DNA of 64,000 nt from Parasphingorhabdus halotolerans (GCF_012516475.1 NZ_CP051217.1:2294001-2358000), one strand, 5' to 3'; shown: positions 9,552-19,095, counted from the first letter of the stretch. Notes: generated by a model from the sequence alone, not told the origin. A program made the numbers and translations.

Positions 9552-10286
9552 CTAAAGCACTTTTTCCAGCCAGCCGGGTAGGTCCAACCCCTCCAGATCA
9601 TCTATTCGCCGATGCTCGACCGACAGCCCTAGCTCCGGATAAGCTGCCCGCTGGCGTTTTTCATCGGCGTGATCGAGCGGAACGACAACCATCCGGCGGT
9701 TTACCTTTTGGCGGTAATTCATCCGCGCAGTATTTTCCTGTCCGACATAGCAGCCTTTGGTAAAGCTGACGCCGTTTAACTCTGCCGCATTACATTCCAG
9801 CCACAGGGTTTTGTCACTTCCGAGTTCAGCCTCCCCTTCGGTCACGCCAAGCGATAACCGATGTGTGCGATACTCCTGGTCTGCGGCCGGTTTATCCAGA
9901 TCGTTCGACAACCAGCGATTCCCCAGTTCGGGCAGGCGCGGATCGGCGGGTTTGCCGGATTCATTTCGGCACCAGTGCACCGCTAGGTTCCCGTCCGGTT
10001 CAATACCGATTTTCCGGCGCAGTCGGTAGAGCTTGAGACGCTTGGCCAGCGCCTCGGCGTCGTCCTTTCCGCAATCAATGAGAATATCGTCGCCATCCGC
10101 CCACAGGAAAAAATCAAACAGCCGCTTGCCTTGCGCGCTCAGCAGCGCAGACCATTGTGGTTCGCCCGACTGCACGGTCCTCATATCCTGGGTCACCAAC
10201 CCCTGCAGAAATTGACGGATATCTTCACCATCCGCCAATTTCGAGATACGGATAAGGGTGCGGTCAATAAGTCTGGTTTCGGTCAT
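9552..10286 (-). CDS. ygfZ: YgfZ/GcvT-like folate-binding protein
   Basis: Folate-dependent protein that helps maintain or repair certain iron-sulfur enzymes (IscA-linked pathway in E. coli; IBA57 in mitochondria). The signature KGCYVGQEN is present near residue 180, and the N-terminal FLQGLVTQD and LLSAQGKRLFDFF match the family. It is 244 residues long and complete. It is divergent from pyrC across about 60 bases that must hold both promoters. Confidence 0.92.
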   Translation of the reverse strand: MTETRLIDRTLIRISKLADGEDIRQFLQGLVTQDMRTVQSGEPQWSALLSAQGKRLFDFFLWADGDDILIDCGKDDAEALAKRLKLYRLRRKIGIEPDGNLAVHWCRNESGKPADPRLPELGNRWLSNDLDKPAADQEYRTHRLSLGVTEGEAELGSDKTLWLECNAAELNGVSFTKGCYVGQENTARMNYRQKVNRRMVVVPLDHADEKRQRAAYPELGLSVEHRRIDDLEGLDLPGWLEKVL

Positions 10287-10347
10287 AAGGATTAGGTAGG
10301 GACGAGCAGGCCCAATTGCCAGCGCTCGACAATATTATGGAATCCGT

Positions 10348-11385
10348 ATGACCGACCAAATTACCATAAGACGCCCTGATGACTGGCATGTGCATTTGCG
10401 CGACGGTGATATCATGCGAGCCGTAGTGCCCTATACCGCTGCGCAATTTGCGCGCGCCATTGTCATGCCCAATCTTTCGCCACCGGTGACAACCAGCGCT
10501 ATGGCAGCGGACTATCGCGTTCGGATTTTAGCGGCGGTGCCGGAGGGTCTGGACTTCACGCCGCTAATGACCTGCTATCTGACAGATGCTGCCGATGCCG
10601 ATGATATTGCTGCGGGTTTTGCGCAGGGTATTTTCACGGCGGCCAAGCTTTACCCGGCCAATGCCACGACTGGCAGTGCGCATGGCGTTACCGATGTAAC
10701 CAAAATCATGCCCGCACTGGAAAAAATGGCGTCGATCGGCATGCCGTTACTGATTCACGGTGAAGTCACGGATAGCGAAGTTGATATTTTTGACCGCGAA
10801 GCTGTTTTCATCGACCGCATATTGTCGGGTCTGGTGCGCGATTTGCCCGAACTGAAAATCGTGTTCGAGCATATTACGACGGAAGATGCTGTGCAATTTG
10901 TCGACAGCGCGGGCACCAATGTGGCGGCAACCATCACCCCGCAGCATTTGCATATCAACCGCAATGCGATTTTTGCGGGCGGCATCCGTCCCCACGCCTA
11001 TTGCCTGCCGGTGGCGAAACGGGAGAAGCACCGGCTCGCCCTGCGCAAGGCTGCGATCTCTGGTTCGGTGAAGTATTTTCTGGGCACGGACAGCGCGCCG
11101 CATGAAATTCACGCCAAGGAATCGGCCTGTGGCTGTGCCGGAATTTTCAATGCACCTTATGCTATGGAAAGCTACGCTGCGGTATTTGATGAAGAGGGAG
11201 CGCTGGATAAGCTGGACGGTTTCGCGTCGCTCCACGGCCCGCAATTTTATGGATTGCCGCTCAATAAGGGGACAATAACTCTGGAACGAAAGGCCATCAC
11301 AGTGCCAGAGAAACTGAAAACCGGCGGCGCGTCACTGGTGCCGTTTCATGGCGGCGATCAGCTCGTCTGGCAGATTGCTAAATAG
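10348..11385 (+). CDS. pyrC: Dihydroorotase
   Basis: Zinc amidohydrolase of pyrimidine synthesis that cyclises N-carbamoyl-aspartate to dihydroorotate. It is the class II (E. coli-like) type of about 345 residues. The metal-binding [11 protein letters not shown] is at the N-terminus, the lysine to be carboxylated is in [12 protein letters not shown], and later ligands are in LIHGEV, FEHIT and FLGTDSAPH. The 3' end overlaps the convergent rarD by eight bases. Confidence 0.96.
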   Translation: MTDQITIRRPDDWHVHLRDGDIMRAVVPYTAAQFARAIVMPNLSPPVTTSAMAADYRVRILAAVPEGLDFTPLMTCYLTDAADADDIAAGFAQGIFTAAKLYPANATTGSAHGVTDVTKIMPALEKMASIGMPLLIHGEVTDSEVDIFDREAVFIDRILSGLVRDLPELKIVFEHITTEDAVQFVDSAGTNVAATITPQHLHINRNAIFAGGIRPHAYCLPVAKREKHRLALRKAAISGSVKYFLGTDSAPHEIHAKESACGCAGIFNAPYAMESYAAVFDEEGALDKLDGFASLHGPQFYGLPLNKGTITLERKAITVPEKLKTGGASLVPFHGGDQLVWQIAK

Positions 11386-12346
11386 CCAGCTCGGTGCGGC
11401 GTGTTCGTTCCTTGCGGATCGAATCTGCGGAAAATATCGCAAGGCTGATCCAGATTAGGCCGAAGCAGATGATGTGGGAAATGGTCAGCGGCTCGCGGTA
11501 AATCATGACACCGATGAGAAATTGCAATGTCGGCGCGAGATAGTTCAGCAGGCCGATTGCGCTCAAGGTCATTTTCTTGACCGCAGAGGCAAATAGCATG
11601 AGCGGTGCTGCGGTGACCACTGCCCCGCCTAACAGCAATATGTCGATCGGCAGCGAGTCTCCCAAATGCACCGTATCTGCCGAATAGCCGCTGCCAAAAC
11701 TGACCCAGAGCAGGAAGAGCCCGAAAAAGGGGAGCAACACACTGGTTTCAATGGTCAGTCCGACAATCGGACCAACGTCGGCGACTTTGCGTACCAGCGC
11801 GTAGCCGCTCCACGATGCAGCCAGGGCGAGGCTGATCCATAGAGTCTGCCACGCTTCTACTGCGAGTACTGAAACGCCAAGGGCAGCGATGCCGACCGCG
11901 ACCCACTGGTTGCGGCTGAGGGTTTCTTTAAGGAATATTCTCCCCAGGAACACGCTAAGCAACGGACTGATGAAATATCCCAGACTGGCCGCGAGTATAT
12001 GATCTTCCTGAACCGCCCAGACATAGATGAGCCAATTGGCGGCGATCAGCAGCGAACTGGCAAGTAATGTCCAGCGTATTTTCTTGTCCGCCCATGATGA
12101 GAGCAGCCCGGTGATATTCTTCCGAAAATAGAGGATGACCAGCAGCAATGGCACAGTCCAGATAACCCGGTGCGCCACCACTTCGATAGCCGCAACATCT
12201 TCCAGCAATTTGAAATAGATCGGCATAACGCCCCAGAACAGGCAAGCGAGCAAAGCTTGCACGAGGCCCAACCGGCTACCGGCTGATGGATTGTTCGCAA
12301 TATCGTTCACAGCCGGGCGCTTACGCCTGCTGAATCGCGCTGGCAA
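11378..12346 (-). CDS. rarD: EamA family transporter, RarD type
   Basis: Inner-membrane drug/metabolite transporter with about ten transmembrane helices, made of two EamA repeats. The RarD-type N-terminus is clear ([20 protein letters not shown], then [15 protein letters not shown]). The substrate is not known. The ORF begins at a TTG at 12346; a GTG at 12310 would still keep the first membrane helix and is an equally possible start. It converges with pyrC and overlaps it by eight bases. Confidence 0.88.
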   Translation of the reverse strand: MPARFSRRKRPAVNDIANNPSAGSRLGLVQALLACLFWGVMPIYFKLLEDVAAIEVVAHRVIWTVPLLLVILYFRKNITGLLSSWADKKIRWTLLASSLLIAANWLIYVWAVQEDHILAASLGYFISPLLSVFLGRIFLKETLSRNQWVAVGIAALGVSVLAVEAWQTLWISLALAASWSGYALVRKVADVGPIVGLTIETSVLLPFFGLFLLWVSFGSGYSADTVHLGDSLPIDILLLGGAVVTAAPLMLFASAVKKMTLSAIGLLNYLAPTLQFLIGVMIYREPLTISHIICFGLIWISLAIFSADSIRKERTRRTELAI

Positions 12347-12370
12347 TTGTAATTTCCGGTTTGACCGGCG

Positions 12371-12592
12371 TTAGATTATGCCGCCGCCGATAAACAGACG
12401 CAGCGCGCAAATCGCCATCACAATCAGGCAGAAATACATGCCGCTGCTGCTCTTGGAGACCAGACCGAATAGTGCGCCGATGCCAGCGATTGGCAGGATC
12501 AACCAGTTGGTCCAGCCGAGCAGGGGAACCAGCCCGACAAAGGCAAGGATGAGGGTGATGATCCCGATCAGGATAGAAATAATGTTAGCCAT
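12371..12592 (-). CDS. Small membrane protein, 73 aa
   Basis: Unrecognised, very hydrophobic protein with two to three membrane segments: ISILIGIITLILAFVGLVPLL, then LILPIAGIGALFGLV, then YFCLIVMAICALRLF. An upstream in-frame ATG at 12616 exists, but a near-consensus promoter covers that stretch and its -10 box lies six bases before the ATG at 12592. The mRNA should therefore begin at this ATG. No ribosome binding site is seen, which fits a leaderless message. Confidence 0.75.
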   Translation of the reverse strand: MANIISILIGIITLILAFVGLVPLLGWTNWLILPIAGIGALFGLVSKSSSGMYFCLIVMAICALRLFIGGGII

Positions 12593-12598
12593 CGCTGT

Positions 12599-12627
12599 AT
12601 TATAAGCATAGCGCACCGATATTTCAA
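12599..12627 (-). promoter_or_regulatory. Sigma-70 type promoter, probably leaderless
   Basis: On the minus strand TTGAAA (12627-12622) and TATAAT (12604-12599) are separated by exactly 17 bases. The ATG of the 73-residue membrane protein follows six bases after TATAAT, where transcription is expected to start. The resulting message would have little or no 5' untranslated region. Confidence 0.75.
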
Positions 12628-12678
12628 GAGATTGCGCTTTTTGGAACTGCGATTATGATCTGAGCAGGGAGAAGGAAT

Positions 12679-13233
12679 ATGCCTGACATTGCGCAAATTG
12701 AAATCGAAACCGAACGCTTGATTTTGCGACCGCCAAGCGGTGAGGATTTCAATGCTTTTGCGCTCATGTCGACAGATGCAGATACCATGCGGCATATTGG
12801 CGGGGCGTCCAGCCGATCTGAGGCCTGGCGTCTTTGGTGCACGCTCGCTGGTAGTTGGGTAATCAACGGCTTTGGCATGTTTTCGATGATCGAAAAATCA
12901 ACTGGCACTTGGATTGGCCGGACGGGACCATGGCAACCGGCCGACTGGCCGGGCACCGAAGTGGGCTGGGCAGTGGCCCCGGAATATGCCGGAAAAGGTT
13001 TTGCGCTGGAGGCAGCGGTAGCTTCGATGGACTATGCATTTGACGTTCTTGGCTGGGATGATGTTATGCATTGTATCAATCCGGACAACGCACCGTCTAT
13101 CGCGCTGGCAAAGCGTATCGGTTCGACCAACCGGGGCAAGACGCAAATGCCCGAACCATTTCAGAATCATCCGGTGGACGATTGGGGGCAATCCCGAGAA
13201 CAATGGCTTGAGAACAGAAAACAGTTTCAATAG
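12679..13233 (+). CDS. GNAT family N-acetyltransferase (RimJ/RimL-like)
   Basis: Acetyl-CoA-dependent N-acetyltransferase; the substrate is unknown. The N-terminal IEIETERLILRPP is typical of RimJ/RimL-like enzymes, and the acetyl-CoA site region reads GWAVAPEYAGKGFALEA. Near the end, NPDNAPSIALAKRIG is the usual second motif. The 184-residue length is normal. AGAAGGA lies just before the ATG. It is followed after 12 bases by a DUF1330 gene, so the two are probably co-transcribed. Confidence 0.92.
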   Translation: MPDIAQIEIETERLILRPPSGEDFNAFALMSTDADTMRHIGGASSRSEAWRLWCTLAGSWVINGFGMFSMIEKSTGTWIGRTGPWQPADWPGTEVGWAVAPEYAGKGFALEAAVASMDYAFDVLGWDDVMHCINPDNAPSIALAKRIGSTNRGKTQMPEPFQNHPVDDWGQSREQWLENRKQFQ

Positions 13234-13245
13234 GAGCAGGCAACT

Positions 13246-13683
13246 ATGGCCGACGATATTTACCTCGACCCGACACGGGAGAGCTTTGACGCGTTCAAGG
13301 CGTTGCCGCGTGATGTGCCGATCAATATGCTCAATTTGCTGCAGTTTCATGAAACCGCGCGATATCCTGATGATCATCCCAATGCCGCCCATGGCTGGAG
13401 CGGTGAGCGGGCCTATGCCGAATATGGCAAAACCAGCGGGCCGATATTTGCGAGGGTTGGCGGTACGATTATCTGGCGCGGACAAATGGAGTGCATGGTG
13501 ATCGGGCCGGATGACAAACAATGGGACGCGTCGTTTATTGCGCGCTACCCCACTAGTGGCGCGTTTATGGAAATGATCACCGATCCGGAATATAAGAAAG
13601 CGGTAGTGAACCGGCAGGCCGCGGTGCTGACGTCGCGCCTGATTCGCTTTGGTGAAATCGAGGGCCCCGATACATTTGGGTAG
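13246..13683 (+). CDS. DUF1330 domain-containing protein
   Basis: Small cytoplasmic protein of the dimeric alpha/beta barrel superfamily, 145 residues. Family hallmarks are VPINMLNLLQFH, AYAEYGK, GGTIIWRG and the C-terminal ITDPEYKKAVVNRQAAV. Its biochemical role is unknown. AGGAG lies nine bases before the ATG. It is probably in one unit with the preceding acetyltransferase. Confidence 0.88.
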   Translation: MADDIYLDPTRESFDAFKALPRDVPINMLNLLQFHETARYPDDHPNAAHGWSGERAYAEYGKTSGPIFARVGGTIIWRGQMECMVIGPDDKQWDASFIARYPTSGAFMEMITDPEYKKAVVNRQAAVLTSRLIRFGEIEGPDTFG

Positions 13684-13865
13684 TTATTTTCGCGGCTTCG
13701 CCTGATCGTGGGCTGGCACCGAAGGTGAGCGGGAGCGAACAAAACAAGTCTCAAATCCCGAAACGGGACAATAGGTTAATGAAAACTTTGCGGTTTAACC
13801 ATATTCCCTAACGGATTATTAACGCTTTTCAGTGCATTCAGTCTCCAAATTCAGGAGCTATTTGC

Positions 13866-14660
13866 ATGTCACACGTTACCCGTTCCATCCTTCTGGCCGC
13901 CACGGCATTTACACTGCCGCTCACGCTGGCTGCTTGTGGCAGCAATGCCGACAATGAAGCTGAACTGGCGGAGCTGGATGATAATCTGATCGATCCCTCG
14001 TCCGATCCGGCAATGAATGATGCGCTGGAAGATTCCATATTGGTGGATCCCGACTTGACTGATCAAGGCAATGGCAATGCTATTCGCGGCGCCAATGGCG
14101 CTGTAGATGGTTCGGTGCCTCCCGGAGCAAGCTATGCGGGTGCTGCTGAAGGCGGTAAGGCGGCGGCGAACGCGCAACTCAATGGCACGATGATGAGCGC
14201 ACCCGCGCCGCGCCAGATGACGTCGGATGACGAATGTTCATCGTGTGGCGGTGGCAACGATGGCATGACGCTGGGCGCAAAGGCGGAATCGCAATATGCG
14301 CAGCGCGGCAAAGGCACTTGTGATGCCAAGCTCAGCTACGACATGGGTTGGGCCAACCGGATGCCGCCGGAATTTCCTGTCTATCCCAGAGCCAATATCA
14401 AAGAAGCAGCTGGTGTAGAAGGCGGATTATGCGATTTACGCGTTGTCAGCTTCACGACAGCCAGCTCGATGAAATCAGTGGTCGATTATTATTACACCCA
14501 GGCGAAACGCGGTGGCTACAGCGCGGAATATTTGCTGCGTGGCGGTGAGCATGTGCTCGGTGGAACTCGTGGTAATGATGATGGTGCCTATATGATTACG
14601 CTCAACAAAGTTTCGGGTGGCGGCACTGCTGTTGATATTGTGGCCAGCAACGGGCGCTAA
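13866..14660 (+). CDS. Exported lipoprotein, unknown function
   Basis: Protein of 264 residues with a lipoprotein signal (SILLAATAFTLPLTLAAC, lipobox LAAC). After an acidic linker rich in Asp, Glu and Asn, a Gly-rich stretch contains CSSCGGG. The folded C-terminal domain (from about residue 145) contains FPVYPRANIKEAAG and a second Cys pair region, and ends in a mixed strand and helix pattern. I do not recognise the family beyond sphingomonad hypothetical lipoproteins. CAGGAG lies ten bases before the ATG, and a clear terminator follows. Confidence 0.82.
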   Translation: MSHVTRSILLAATAFTLPLTLAACGSNADNEAELAELDDNLIDPSSDPAMNDALEDSILVDPDLTDQGNGNAIRGANGAVDGSVPPGASYAGAAEGGKAAANAQLNGTMMSAPAPRQMTSDDECSSCGGGNDGMTLGAKAESQYAQRGKGTCDAKLSYDMGWANRMPPEFPVYPRANIKEAAGVEGGLCDLRVVSFTTASSMKSVVDYYYTQAKRGGYSAEYLLRGGEHVLGGTRGNDDGAYMITLNKVSGGGTAVDIVASNGR

Positions 14661-14712
14661 ATCGGATTTGCCGAAGTAGCGGATTTCGCATTTCACTAAT
14701 TTCGGTAAAATT

Positions 14713-14738
14713 GAGGTGGCTCAGGCCGCCTCTTTTTT
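14713..14738 (+). terminator. Rho-independent terminator after the lipoprotein gene
   Basis: An eight-base stem, GAGGTGGC with GCCGCCTC (one G-T pair), closes a TCAG loop and is followed by six T residues. It lies about 50 bases behind the plus-strand lipoprotein gene and just before the end of the convergent SDR gene. Confidence 0.85.
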
Positions 14739-14756
14739 GCGCCTTTTGAAGGGATG

Positions 14757-15527
14757 CTACTCCCGGTAACTGCCGCCGCCGTCAACGGTGATGTCATTGG
14801 CAGTGGTAAAGCTCGCGCCTTCGCTCGATAGCCAGATCATGGCATTGGCAACTTCCTCCGCCTGACCAACCCGCTTGATCGGATGGTTGCGGTTGAATAC
14901 TTCCACCGCTTCATCATGCGGGCCGTCATAGGCGGCGAGATAGCGTTGATACATCGGCGTATCAATCGCGCCGGGATGAACGGTGTTGACGCGGATCTTG
15001 TAGCCTTGCGCGGCGCAATGCAGCGCAAGCGACTTGCTCATCGCGGTGACGCCCGCCTTGCTGGCACTATAGGCCGCGAATATCGAACCCGGCCGCATCG
15101 CCAGCATCGAACCGATATTGACGATCGAGCAGTCTTCGCCGCTTGCGACCATAGCCGGCATTGCAGCGCGGCATCCGTTAAAGGTTCCGTTGAGGTTGAT
15201 GTCGATGGTCCGGGTCCAGCTATCGAGATCGACTTCATCGACCGAACCCGGCTCGGAAATGCCCGCGACATTGAAGCAGGTTGTGAGTTTGCCGAATTTC
15301 TCTTGGGTGGCTTTGACCGCCGCATGCCATTGATCCAAGTTGCGGACGTCCAGTTCGATGGCAGCCGCACGCGCGCCAAGAGAAGCCGCATGGGCCTGCG
15401 CTTTTTCAAGCTGGATATCGCCGAGCATCACCGAACCGCCCTCTTCTACAAAGCGTCGTCCTGCGGTGCCGCCAATGCCTTCTGCGCCGCCGGATATCAG
15501 CGCAACTTTACCGTCCATCATGCCCAT
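14757..15527 (-). CDS. SDR family oxidoreductase
   Basis: Short-chain dehydrogenase/reductase that uses NAD(P). It has the cofactor site near the N-terminus (ISGGAEGIGGTAGRRF), the structural DVRN, and the catalytic Ser and YSASK (YxxxK). The substrate is unknown. It is the last gene of a minus-strand unit with a P450, an ABM-domain protein and a SnoaL-like protein, which suggests an oxidative catabolic step on an alcohol or ketone. The 256-residue length is normal. Confidence 0.92.
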   Translation of the reverse strand: MGMMDGKVALISGGAEGIGGTAGRRFVEEGGSVMLGDIQLEKAQAHAASLGARAAAIELDVRNLDQWHAAVKATQEKFGKLTTCFNVAGISEPGSVDEVDLDSWTRTIDINLNGTFNGCRAAMPAMVASGEDCSIVNIGSMLAMRPGSIFAAYSASKAGVTAMSKSLALHCAAQGYKIRVNTVHPGAIDTPMYQRYLAAYDGPHDEAVEVFNRNHPIKRVGQAEEVANAMIWLSSEGASFTTANDITVDGGGSYRE

Positions 15528-15538
15528 GTGGTCTACCC

Positions 15539-16786
15539 TTATCGTTTGTCGAAAGTGAGCGGCAGCGAAGACAGGCCGCGCAGCATCATGTTCGGCGGGT
15601 ATTTCAGTTCAGCGCCATCAGCGATTTTGATATTGTCGATGCGTTTGGCAAATTCCTGAAACGTCACCGTCATCTCCTTGCGCGAGAGCATATTGCCAAC
15701 ACACATATGAATGCCTTTGCCAAACGCCAGATGGGTGCGCGCGTTTTTGCGATCAACCTGAAATTGGTTCGGATTCTCAAACTGTTTCGGATCGCGATTG
15801 GCGGCATGATAGCGCATCATCACCATCGCGCCTTTGGGTAGCTTCACGCCGCCCAGTTCCGCATCGCGATGCATCACCCGCCAGATGCCCGACGAGCCGC
15901 TAGACATGCGTAATACTTCCTCGACCGCATTGGGGATAAGCGAGGGATCATCCTGGATTTTTTTATATTGATCGGGATTGCTTGCAAAAAGCCGCAAGCC
16001 TTCCGCCAAGGCGGCCGTCGTTGTTTCGTTGCCGGCGACCATGAGTTGCTGGACGATGGACAAAGATTCTGCATCATCAAGCGGGCGCTCGCCATCCACC
16101 TGTGCATTCACCAGATCAGACAAGATGTCATTCTTGGCTTCCTTGCGGCGGGCATCCATATTTGCCTTTAGGGCATGCTGATACTCGACCACTTCGCGTT
16201 CAGTTTCCAATTGCCGTTCGCGGGTCATCATGCCGGACAAGCGGTCCACAAACGCGTTGGTCCAGCGTTTGATCGTACCGGCATCAGCGACATCGAGCCC
16301 CAGCTGTCCGGCGATGGTTCTGACCGGCATGGGTACCGCATATTCGCTGACGAACTCGCATTGGCCTTTGTCAATAAATGCGTCGATCAGCTCGGTAGAC
16401 ATTTCGCGCATCGCGTCTTCAAGCTTGTTTACCTTGGGCATGGAAAAGGCGAGATTGACAAGTTTGCGGAAGCGGGTGTGCACCGGCTGGTCAGCGGTCA
16501 GTAACGTATTGACCTGCGGCCATCCTTTGGATTGAATTTCCTGAATTTCGGTATCGTTGGCCAGCTCTTCATCAGATTTACCGCCCGACAAAAGCGCAGT
16601 GAAATTATTGGAAAAATCATCCAGCCGTCCCACTGCTTCGGATATCAGATCATAATCCAGCACTACATAAGCCCCGCTTGCCTCATCGAGAAAGACCGGG
16701 CTGTCGGCGCGCTTTTCCTCATAAAAATCGAACGGGTCGGTTAATATGTCAGGCTGGAATAACGATTTTGCTACCGCTTCATTCAT
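15539..16786 (-). CDS. Cytochrome P450
   Basis: Soluble bacterial class I P450 monooxygenase of 415 residues. The I-helix oxygen-binding motif is AGNETTT, the K-helix ExxR lies in EEVLRMSS, and the heme-thiolate signature FGKGIHMCVG is at 355-364 with Cys362 as the ligand. The substrate cannot be told from sequence. No ferredoxin or ferredoxin reductase gene is near, so electron donors must come from elsewhere. It sits between SDR and ABM-domain genes with spacings of about ten bases. Confidence 0.95.
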   Translation of the reverse strand: MNEAVAKSLFQPDILTDPFDFYEEKRADSPVFLDEASGAYVVLDYDLISEAVGRLDDFSNNFTALLSGGKSDEELANDTEIQEIQSKGWPQVNTLLTADQPVHTRFRKLVNLAFSMPKVNKLEDAMREMSTELIDAFIDKGQCEFVSEYAVPMPVRTIAGQLGLDVADAGTIKRWTNAFVDRLSGMMTRERQLETEREVVEYQHALKANMDARRKEAKNDILSDLVNAQVDGERPLDDAESLSIVQQLMVAGNETTTAALAEGLRLFASNPDQYKKIQDDPSLIPNAVEEVLRMSSGSSGIWRVMHRDAELGGVKLPKGAMVMMRYHAANRDPKQFENPNQFQVDRKNARTHLAFGKGIHMCVGNMLSRKEMTVTFQEFAKRIDNIKIADGAELKYPPNMMLRGLSSLPLTFDKR

Positions 16787-16795
16787 CGGAATTTC

Positions 16796-17140
16796 CTATT
16801 GGTCAAAAGAGGGTGTGGGTTTGCCTTCCGCATTATAAACGGGGCCTTCTGCGTCTACGCGATATTTGGCGCTAACAGCATTGGTCAAGCCAAAGCTACC
16901 AATATGGGCGAGCATGCTTGCGTAATGTATATCCTGAAAATGCTGCGCGAGGGCTTCCTCATCGACCCATTCCTCAAACACTTCAATTCGTGCCGGATTA
17001 TGCATGTCCGCACACCAGCTATAACACAGGCAGCCTTCCTGGCTCAACGCGCCGTCAATATAAGGCTGTGCCTTCTTTAAACATTCCTCGCGCGTTGCCG
17101 GATCGACATCGATATGGGCAGCGATCAATATTTTCGCCAT
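16796..17140 (-). CDS. Antibiotic biosynthesis monooxygenase (ABM) domain protein
   Basis: Small dimeric alpha/beta barrel protein of 114 residues in the ABM/YgiN superfamily. It shows AHIDVDPATREECLKKAQPY, GCLCYSWCAD and the typical EVFEEWVDEEALAQHFQ. Members can be cofactor-free monooxygenases or simple binding proteins; the substrate here is unknown. It lies between the SnoaL-like gene and the P450 gene, with a spacing of only nine bases to the latter. Confidence 0.88.
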   Translation of the reverse strand: MAKILIAAHIDVDPATREECLKKAQPYIDGALSQEGCLCYSWCADMHNPARIEVFEEWVDEEALAQHFQDIHYASMLAHIGSFGLTNAVSAKYRVDAEGPVYNAEGKPTPSFDQ

Positions 17141-17153
17141 TTTTCAAATGCTC

Positions 17154-17564
17154 CTAAAGCTTGTTGCCGCCCATTTGCGCGACGACATTGAATATCCGTT
17201 TGCTGTACAGCCATTGGCCATTGATTTTGACAAACTCGTCATCATAGCGCCCACCGGCAATGCGCGGTTCGCCCTTTTCGACCAATATTTCATGCGTCTG
17301 ATAGCGGCCCGATGCTGTGTCGCCTGTGACTTCAAGGCTGCCAGGGATGCCCAAAAAACTTACCGCGTCAAACGCGCTCATCGCGCCGTTCCAAAGGTTC
17401 ACTATATTCTCTCGCCCCACAACTTCGGTGCCCATGAGCGACCAGACAGCATCTTCGGCCCACAGAGCACCCCAGTCATTCGGGTCTTTACGAAGCACCG
17501 CGTCACAATAGCTGTCGTGCAATTCCCGGATTGCCATCCGGTCTTCCAACGGTCCTGAAAACAT
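17154..17564 (-). CDS. SnoaL-like / NTF2-family protein
   Basis: Protein of 136 residues in the NTF2-like superfamily, whose members include SnoaL-type cyclases, ketosteroid-isomerase-like enzymes and small dehydratases. It has the opening pattern EDRMAIRELHDSYCDAVLRK, then WGALWAEDAVW and later YDDEFVKINGQW. It is the first gene of the SnoaL-ABM-P450-SDR unit. AAGGAGAGG lies eight bases upstream of the ATG, a strong ribosome binding site. The substrate is unknown. Confidence 0.86.
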   Translation of the reverse strand: MFSGPLEDRMAIRELHDSYCDAVLRKDPNDWGALWAEDAVWSLMGTEVVGRENIVNLWNGAMSAFDAVSFLGIPGSLEVTGDTASGRYQTHEILVEKGEPRIAGGRYDDEFVKINGQWLYSKRIFNVVAQMGGNKL

Positions 17565-17657
17565 GAACCCATCCTCTCCTTATGTGAAGAGGATTACACG
17601 GCAAAAGGAGCGGACATGCAAGCTGCCATAAGTGCTAGCCGCTGGCGCAGAGGAGAT

Positions 17658-18941
17658 CTAATCCCCGCTGACGCGTTCAATATCGGCGCCGACCGCAGCC
17701 AGTTTTTCTTCCAACCGTTCATAGCCGCGGTCGAGGTGATAGATGCGCTGCAACTGCGTTTCGCCTTCCGCCGCCAGTGCGGCTATGACCAGACTCATCG
17801 AGGCGCGCAGATCCGTCGCCATCACTGGCGCACCGGTCATTTTGGTCACGCCGCGCACCACCGCCGTGCGGCCCTTGGTTTCAATATCCGCGCCCATCCG
17901 ATTGAGTTCGGGCACATGCATATAGCGGTTTTCGAAAATCGTTTCGGTCAGCACGCTCGCGCCATCGGCCATACACAGCATTGCCATAAGCTGCGCTTGC
18001 ATATCGGTGGCGAGGCCGGGATAGGGCGCGGTGGACAAGGTCAGCGGTTTGAGCTTGCCGTCCATCGCAACCTTGATGCCCTTGCGGTGCGGTTCGATGG
18101 TGAGGCCGGCATGCCGCAGAGCATCAAGCGTGGCTTCCATTTCATCGGCATTCGCGCCGATTAAATCCACCTCGCCTCCCGCGATACCCACGGCGCAGGC
18201 GTAGCTGCCTGCTTCAATCCGGTCGGCCATCACCCGATAGGTGCAGCCATGCAGTCGATCGACCCCGTGTATGATCAGGGTGGAAGAACCAATTCCTTCG
18301 ATATCGGCGCCCATTGCAACCAGCATATTGCAAAGGTCGATAATCTCAGGTTCCCGTGCCGCGTTTTTGAGGGCGCTGGTGCCTTTGGCGGTGGCCGCTG
18401 CCATGAGCGCGTTTTCGGTCGCGCCGACTGATACAACCGGGAAGCTAAACTCTCCGCCGGGCAGGCCTCCATTGGGTTGGCGCGCCGTGACATAGCCGCT
18501 GGTGGTTTCGATATCCGCACCCAGAGCTTCTATCACCTTGAGATGCAAATCAATTGGGCGGTTGCCGATTGCACAGCCGCCGGGTAGCGATACCCGGCAT
18601 TCACCGGCTCGCGCCAATAATGGTCCGAGCACCAATATTGACGCGCGCATTTTACGGACGATATCATAAGGCGCTTCGGTCGATGTGATCTTGCCGGCCT
18701 TGAGAGTCATCACCCGGCCAAAATCTTCCGGGCGTGATCCTTCAATCGAGGTCGAAACGCCCAGCTGGTTGAGCAAATGACCAAAGCTGTCGACATCAGC
18801 CAGTCGCGGAAGGTTGCGCAAAGTCACCGGTTCGTCCGTGAGCAGTGCACAAGGCAGCAGGGTCAGTGCGCTATTTTTTGCGCCAGAAATCGGAATGTTG
18901 CCGGAGAGCTTTTTGCCGCCGCGAATTGAGATAATATCCAT
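17658..18941 (-). CDS. murA: UDP-N-acetylglucosamine 1-carboxyvinyltransferase
   Basis: First committed enzyme of peptidoglycan synthesis; it transfers enolpyruvate from PEP to UDP-GlcNAc in the cytoplasm. The catalytic Cys loop is [12 protein letters not shown] (near residue 120), and ISGAKNSAL marks the N-terminal substrate site. The 427-residue length is normal. No neighbour belongs to the same pathway. An inverted repeat lies upstream, between it and the aldolase gene. Confidence 0.97.
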   Translation of the reverse strand: MDIISIRGGKKLSGNIPISGAKNSALTLLPCALLTDEPVTLRNLPRLADVDSFGHLLNQLGVSTSIEGSRPEDFGRVMTLKAGKITSTEAPYDIVRKMRASILVLGPLLARAGECRVSLPGGCAIGNRPIDLHLKVIEALGADIETTSGYVTARQPNGGLPGGEFSFPVVSVGATENALMAAATAKGTSALKNAAREPEIIDLCNMLVAMGADIEGIGSSTLIIHGVDRLHGCTYRVMADRIEAGSYACAVGIAGGEVDLIGANADEMEATLDALRHAGLTIEPHRKGIKVAMDGKLKPLTLSTAPYPGLATDMQAQLMAMLCMADGASVLTETIFENRYMHVPELNRMGADIETKGRTAVVRGVTKMTGAPVMATDLRASMSLVIAALAAEGETQLQRIYHLDRGYERLEEKLAAVGADIERVSGD

Positions 18942-18983
18942 GCGTTAGCGTTTAACGAAAATGGCGCGGGAGGCAAGCGGACT

Positions 18984-19067
18984 CGTCATTGCGAGGAGCC
19001 GAAGGCGACGCGGCAATCCAGAGCGGTAAGCGACGCTCTGGATTGCTTCGCTTCGCTCGCAATGGCG
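18984..19067. repeat. Intergenic inverted repeat, CATTGCGAGG family
   Basis: The left arm starts CGTCATTGCGAGGAGCCGAA and ends CGGCAATCCAGAGC. The right arm is its inverted copy, CTCTGGATTGCTTCGC then CTCGCAATGGCG. Together they can form a long stem. The same consensus occurs between genes of many alphaproteobacteria. Here it fills most of the gap between murA and the aldolase gene, both on the minus strand. Confidence 0.8.
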
Positions 19068-19095
19068 GTCCAGGCACTACGACATCCGGTTTACT

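Noticed and set aside
17616..18164. Open frame antisense to murA with AAAGGAG just before its ATG
   Set aside because: The sequence is only the complement of murA; its composition mirrors the murA codons and no family is recognisable. The ribosome-binding-like stretch is probably chance.
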